Positions 58,500 to 64,000 of a DNA stretch of 64,000 nucleotides are shown here, one piece after another. Numbering within the stretch: the first letter of the stretch is position 1; each line of letters begins with the position of its first letter. The DNA lies in the NCBI GenBank assembly GCA_021397845.1, contig CM038051.1, forward strand, positions 19,033,356 through 19,097,355. The letters run 5' to 3'. Origin of the DNA: Areca catechu (taxonomy: Eukaryota > Streptophyta > Magnoliopsida > Arecales > Arecaceae). The position numbers and the translations under genes are program-made. Under the pieces are notes generated by a model. That model ran no database searches and had not been told where the DNA came from. It saw only the letters and a list, made by a program, of their open reading frames with translations.

Positions 58500-60715
58500 T
58501 AGGCTCCAATGTTGGTGAAGTGAGCTCAGGATTTTGGCAGTTTGGGAGCAGCTGGGCTCCGAGATTTGCTGGCCGGAGAGCTGGGCCCTAGTCCAGGTTG
58601 CCCGAGAGCTGGGCTCGGGTCTTGGTGTCTTGGAGCTAGGCTCGAAGACTTCTTGGCTAGAGAGCTGGGTCCCGGCCCAAGGGTTGCCTGAGAGCAGGGC
58701 TCAGTTATTGTCTTGGAGCTGGGCTCGAAGACTTGTCATCCGGAGAGCTAGGTCCCAGGTCTTGTTCTCCTGAGAGCTGGGCTCAGGTCTTGGTGTCTCG
58801 GAGCTAGGCTCAAAGACTTATCATCCGGAGAGCTGGGTCCCGGGTCTTGTTCTCCTGAGAGCTGGGCTCAGGTCTTGGTGTCTCAGAGCTAGGCTCGAAG
58901 ACTTCTTGATTGGAGAGCTGGGCTCCGGAGTTGAGGGTTACTTGAGAGCTGGGCTCAGGTCTTGTCTTGGAGCTGGGCTCGACGACTTGTTGGCCGGAGA
59001 GCTGGGCTCCGGAGTCGATGGCATCTTGGAGCTGGGCTCGAAGACTTGTTGGTCGGAGAGCTGGGCTCCGAAGTTGAGGGTTGCCTGAGAGCTGGGCTCA
59101 GGTCTTGTCTTGGAGCTGGGCTCGAAGACTTGTCATCCGGAGAGCTGGGCCCCGGGTCTTGTTCTCCTGAGAGCTGGGCTCAGGTCTTGGTGTCTCGGAG
59201 CTAGGCTCAAAGACTTGTCATCCAGAGAGCTGAGCCCTGGGTCTTGTTCTCCTGAGAGCTGGGCTCAGGTTTTGGTGTCTCGGAGCTAGGCTCGAAGACT
59301 TCTCATCTGGAGAGCGGGCCCCGGGTCTCGTTCTCTTGAGAGCTGGGCTCAGGTCTTGGTGTCTCGGAGCTAGGCTCGAAGACTTCTTGACTGGAGAGCT
59401 GGGCTCCGGAGTTGAGGGTTGCCTGAGAGCTGGGCTCAGGTCTTGTCTTAGAGCTGGGCTCGAAGACTTGTTGGCCGGAGAGCTGGGCTCCGGAGTCGAT
59501 GGCATCTCGAAGCTGGGCTCAAAGACTTGCTGGCCGGAGAGCTGGGCTCCGGAGTTGGTGTATTGGAGATGGGCTCGAAGACATATTAGCTAGAGAGCTG
59601 GGCTCCGGAGTTGATATCTTGGAGCTGGGCTCGAAGACTTGTTGGCCGGAGAGCTGGGCTCCGGAGTTGGTGTGTTGGAGCTGGGCTCGAAGACATATTG
59701 GCCCGAGAGCTGGGCTCCTGAGTTGATGTCTCGGAGTTGGGCTCGAAGACATATCGATTGGAGAGCTGGGCTCCGGAGTTGATGGTGTCTCGAAGCTGGG
59801 CTCGAAGACATATTGGCTGGAGAGCTGGGCTCCAGAGTTGATGTCTTGGAGCTGGGCTCGAAGACTTGTTGGCCGGAGAGCTGGTCTTCGGAGTTGGTGT
59901 CTTGGAGCAGGCTCGAAGACATATTGGCCGGAGAGCTGGGCTCCGGTGTTGGTGTCTTGGAGCTGGGCTCCGATGTTGGTGTCTTGGAGCTGGGCTTGAA
60001 GACCTGTTGGCCGGAGAGCTGTGCTCCAGAGTTGGTGTCTTGGAGCTGGGCTCCGGAGTTGATATCTCGGAGCTGGGCTCCGAAGTTGAGGGTTGCCTAA
60101 GAGCTGGGCTTAGGTCTTGTCTTAGAGCTAGGCTCGAAGACTTGTTGGCCGGAGAGTTGGGCTCCAGTGTCGATGGCATCTCGGAGCTGGGCTCGAAGAC
60201 TTGTTGGCCGGAGAGCTGGGCTCCGGAGTTGGTATCTTGAAGCTGGGCTCGACGACATATTGGCTGGAAAGCTGGGCTCCAGAGTTGATGTCTCGGAGCT
60301 GGGCTCGGGAGTTGAGGGTTGCCTGAGAGCTGGGCTCAGGTCTTGTCTTGGAGCTGGGCTCGAAGACTTGTTGGCCGGAGAGCTAGGCTCCGGGGTCGAT
60401 GATGTCTCGGAGCTGAGCTCGAAGACTTGTTGGCCGGAGAGCTGGGCTCCGGAGTTGGTGTCTTGCAGCTGGGCTCGAAGACATATTGGACAAAGAGCTA
60501 GGCTCCGGAGTTGATGTCTTGGAGCTGGGCTCGAAGACTTGTTGGCCAGAGAGTTGGGCTCCGGAGTTGTGTCTTGGAGTTGGGCTCGAAGACTTGTTGG
60601 CCGGAGAGCTGGGCTTCGGAGTTGATGTCTCGGAGCTGGGCTCGAAGACTTATTGGCCGGAGAGCTAGGCTTCGGAGATGGTGTCTTGAAGCTAGGCTCG
60701 AAGACTTGTTGGAGA
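58500..60715. repeat. Tandem array of Gypsy C, about 56 bp unit, roughly 40 units
   Basis: Head-to-tail copies of a unit containing GGAGCTGGGCTCGAAGACTT and GGCCGGAGAGCTGGGCTCCG. A longer variant carries an extra GAGGGTTGCCTGAGAGCTGG segment at irregular intervals (for example 58930, 59080, 59420, 60310), which suggests higher-order blocks. All ORFs of 60-210 codons here on both strands translate the repeat. Confidence 0.95.
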
Positions 60716-60756
60716 TTTTCCTGCAAGGCAGATAGCTACTTGTGTAAAAGAAAATC

Positions 60757-60762
60757 TTTATT
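60757..60762 (-). terminator. AATAAA motif after pol of Gypsy C
   Basis: Minus-strand AATAAA at the position matching 14353-14358 in A, between the pol end and the tandem array, next to a shared CCTTACATTATTG block. Use as a poly(A) site is inferred only. Confidence 0.35.
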
Positions 60763-60849
60763 ATTATTGGAAGAAAACCTTACATTATTGATAGTATCTT
60801 CTCAGATTGCAGGCATTCCATATTTGACGGAACCTGATGCCGTCGAGAT

Positions 60850-63800
60850 CCTTGAGGTAGTAGGCCCCATGCGAGAGGACCTCAGCCACTCTGTAGGGGC
60901 CCTCCCAGTTCGGTGAGAGCTTGCCGCACTTCCAAGGTTGAGATGCTTCGGCTCAGCGTAGCACCAAGTCCCCTAGCCTGAAGATCTTCGGCCTCACCCG
61001 CGTGTTGTAGTACCGGGCCACCCGTTGCCGATATGTTGCCATTCGGAGGTGGGCTTTGTCCCTTGTTTCTTCGAGGAGATCTAAGTTGAGCAGCAGGTGT
61101 GCCGAGTTTCGTGCCTCATCATACTGTTGTACTCATAGCGTGGGCACGCCGAGCTCAACCGGGATGACTGCCTCGGCCCCGAAGACAAGGTTGAAGGGTG
61201 TCTCATCAGTTGCCTTCCTGGGCATTGTGTGGTAGGCCCACAGAATGCTCGGAAGTTCTTCCGCCCATCTGCCTTTGGCTTGATCCAACCTGATTTTGGA
61301 GGATGGTTCGATTGGTCATCTCGGCCTCCCCATTTGTCTAGGAATGAGCTACCGAGGTGAAGCGGTGTTGGATGCCACGCTCCGTGCAGAAACCTTCGAA
61401 CTCCCGGTTGTCGAATTATCACCCGTTGTCAGTGATGATGCAGTGAGGGAGTCCGAAATGGTAGATAATGGACTTTCAGAAGAATTGGCAGACATTGGCT
61501 TCGATGATCCGAGCTAGCGATTTCGCTTCGACCCACTTGGTGAAGTAGTCGATCGCCACTAGCAGGAATCTTCGCTGTCCAGGTGCAGGGGGGAATGGCC
61601 CTAGGATGTCCATTCCCTACTGAGCAAAGGGCCAAGGAGATGAGAGCTGGGAGATCGACGCTGCCGGCTGGCATAGTATATGGGCATGGCGCTGGCACTT
61701 GTCGCACTTTCTGACAAAGTCGATGGCGTCTTCTCTCATGGTCTCCCAGAATTATCCCAAGCAAAGTGCTTTATAAGCCAGTGTTCTCCCTCCCACATGG
61801 TTCCCACAGAGGCCTTCGTGTATCTCCTGGAGCACGAAGGTTGCCTTTACGGGCCTGAGGCATTTCAGGAGCGGGTAGGAATGAGACCGGCGGTAGAGCT
61901 AGCCTTCCATCAGAACAAACTGGGGGGCTTTCTTCTTGATGAGGCCTGCTTCCATGCGGTCCTCTGGCAAGGTGCCATCAGTGATGTACCTGACATACTT
62001 GTCCATCCAACTCGGCTCGGGGGTGACTTGATGTACCTCCTCTGAGCTTTCATAGCTTGGATTATCGAGATACTCGATGTAGGCGCGCCCCAGTGATGAG
62101 TCTGAAAGGGTCGCGAGCCTCAACAGTGCATCGCGTGCGCGTTCTCCCCTCGGGGGACATGGGAGATGGTAAAGCATCGGAAGCTTGCCGTGCTGGAGCA
62201 GACTTGATCCAAGTACTTCATCATCTGGGGGTCTCTGGCCTCATATTCCCCGGAGACTTGCCCGGTAACCAGTCAGGAGTCAGTAAAGACTTTCAAGTTC
62301 TTCACGCCCAGCTCGTGGGAGACTCTTAGACACGCGAGGAGCGCCTCGTACTACACTGGTTATTTGTGGCGGTGAACTTGAAGCAGAGAGCACACTCCAT
62401 CACCACCCCATCTTTGTTGGCGAGGATGAGGCCTGCTCCGCTCCTGCCGGTGTTTGATGCACCGTCCACGTGGAGGACCCAAGGATCCTCTTCCGGTCCG
62501 GACTCCGTTTGGAGCTCCGTTATTGTCTGCTCTGGTTCCTCCGCGAGCCCAGTGCATTCGACCACGAAGTCGGCTAGGACTTGGGCCTTCTGGGAAGATC
62601 TCGGTCGATACACTATATCGAACTCGCTGAGGAGCAGGGACCAATTTGCTAGTCTCCTGGAAGTCTCAGGGTGGCTAAGTATAGCCCTCAGTGGCTCGTC
62701 CGTCACGACCGCGATCGGGTATGCTTGGAAATAGGGTCTGAGGCGCTTAGCAGACATTATTAGTACAAAAATAAGTTTCTCGGAGCGAGTATACCTGATC
62801 TTCACATCGCGGAGGATTTTGCTGGTATAGTACACCGGCTTCTGGGATCTGTCCTCATCTGCACGGACGAGGACCGAGCTGACGGCTCCAGGTGTAACCG
62901 CCAAATAGAGTAGGAGCTCCTCCCCTTCTTCCGGTCTGGAAAGCAGCGGGGGAGAAGCCAGGAACTCCTTCAGCTCCTCGAAGGCCATCTTGCATTCCTC
63001 CATCCAGGTGAAGTCATGCATATTGCGTAGCACCTTGAAGAAGGAAAGGCAGCGGTCGGCCAACCTCGAGATGAACCAGCTTAGGGTGGCAATACGCCCC
63101 GTCAGGCACTGGTCCTGCTTCTTGGACATCGGGTGCTCCATGTCGACGATCGCCTGGACCTTCTACAGGTTTGCTTCAATGCCCCTCTAGGTGACCATGA
63201 AGCCGAGAAACTTTCTCGCTGCCACTCCGAAGGCGCACTTCGCCGGGTTCAGCTTTATCTGGTGTTGTCAAAGGTTGTAGAAGGCTTCGACGAGGTCGGC
63301 GATATGATCTGAGCTCGGCTTGCTCATGACAAGCATGTCATCCACGTACACCTGCATGTTCCGGCCAATTCGGTCTTTGAAGACCCTATTGACCAGGTGC
63401 TGGTACGTGGCACCAGCATTCTTCAGACCAAAGGGCATCATCCTGTAGCAGTACGTCCCTTGGTCGGTGACGAATGTGGTATGCTCCTCATCCTCAGGGT
63501 GCATTCGGATTTGATTGTATCCGAAAAATGCATCCATGAAGGAGAGTAGCCTGTGTCCCGAAGTGGTGTCCACCAGCTGATCAATCTTCGGCAGAGGAAA
63601 GCTATCCTTCGGGCATGCCTTGTTGAGGTTGGTGTAGTCTACACAAATCCTCTATTTGCCATTGTTCTTTTTCACCATTACCATGTTCGCTAGCCAGCTC
63701 GGATATTGCACCTCCCGAACAAAACTGGCAGCGAGGAGTTTGTCCACTTCCTCGTTAATAGCCGCCTGTCTCTCCAGGATGAAGCTCCTCTTCTTCTGCC

Positions 63801-64000
63801 AGACTGGCCTGCGCTTCGGGTCAATGCTCAACTTATGGGTGATGATGTCAGAGGGAATACCTGGCATGTCTGCTGCTGTCCAGGCGAACACATCTGCGTT
63901 GGTCTGCAGGAACTCCAACAGCTGAGCCTTCTCCTTCTCTGGTAGCTGGGCTCCAATCTGCACCGTCTTTGCAGGGTCATCTTGGAGCGGGTAAGAGAGT
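60850..64000 (-). pseudogene. Gypsy C pol: protease end, RT, RNase H, integrase (broken, 5' end outside window)
   Basis: Minus strand. From the edge to about 62330 one reading frame runs through several stops. Protease/RT linker 63963-63700. RT with FPLPKIDQL and YVDD near 63340. RNase H (HVDGASN near 62460). The stops include TAG for TGG near 63652 (K*RIC), TGA near 63265 and TAG for CAG near 63190. A frameshift near 62355 leads to 62177-61899, the integrase HHCC finger (about 61870-61700) and the integrase core (DYFTKWVEA, ITDNG, NGEAE; about 61640-61250) with more TAG/TGA stops. The C-terminal tail reaches about 60850. Clearly homologous to element A pol. Dead copy. Confidence 0.9.

Larger units (their letters stand above)
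54888..64000 (-). mobile_element. Gypsy element C (Tat-type), runs off the right edge
   Basis: Minus-strand pol at the right, tandem array, plus-strand antisense gene, polypurine tract (55296-55313) and LTR-like sequence at 54888-55292. Same organisation as A with clearly diverged sequence. gag and the other LTR lie beyond the window. The left boundary is uncertain because no second LTR is available for comparison. Confidence 0.8.

Noticed and set aside
58500..60715. CRISPR-like regular repeats
   Set aside because: Units are head-to-tail with no unique spacers, in a plant retroelement. It is a minisatellite.

Overview
This is a window of a plant nuclear genome, most likely a monocot. It is transposon-dense. 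The evidence is Ty1/Copia, Ty3/Gypsy (Tat-type), CACTA, hAT-like, Helitron-like and L1-type LINE remains, long AT-rich spacers, and one GC-rich single-exon host gene of a plant-specific DUF4408/DUF761 family. A palm-like or other non-grass monocot is my guess from the look of the repeats and is not established. I see no bacterial, organellar, rRNA, tRNA or CRISPR signal.

Layout. 1-5.7 kb: decayed Copia gag-pol (+) with its 3' LTR, which is interrupted by a 1.37 kb Copia solo LTR with target-site duplication (TSD) GGAAC. 5.7-8.4 kb: no gene seen. 8.4-22.6 kb: an old AT-rich inverted-repeat element split by Gypsy element A (8982-21752, TSD ATAAT), the only LTR element with both LTRs in view. 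A is oriented on the minus strand (gag, protease, RT, RNase H, integrase) and also carries a three-exon gene on the opposite strand with a Transposase_28-like domain. 22.9-25.1 kb: an AT-rich TIR repeat holding a Gypsy solo LTR (TSD ATGAC). 26.4-27.1 kb: the only convincing host gene. 28.2-29.2 kb: a second copy of the AT-rich repeat. 31.1-32.7 kb: a 5'-truncated LINE with poly(A) tail and TSD. 33.9-36.9 kb: a Gypsy solo LTR split by another Copia solo LTR. 38.4-40.9 kb: two hAT-like non-autonomous elements and a 316 bp Helitron-like element. 41.4-50.7 kb: a decayed CACTA element (minus strand) interrupted by a 2,036 bp solo LTR (TSD AATGC). 50.7-64 kb: Gypsy element B, inserted at the start of the CACTA transposase, then Gypsy element C, which runs off the right edge.

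How parts relate. Elements A and C share one plan. A sense gag-pol and an antisense spliced gene converge, and a hypervariable tandem array lies between their 3' ends (121 bp units in A, about 56 bp units in C). B keeps only its LTR, an antisense-gene remnant and its own array (about 223 bp units). The mobile-element genes carry nonsense mutations, many of them CAG/TGG to TAG/TGA or CGA to TGA, as expected from deamination of methylated cytosine in silenced DNA. Five solo LTRs against one complete element point to frequent LTR-LTR recombination.
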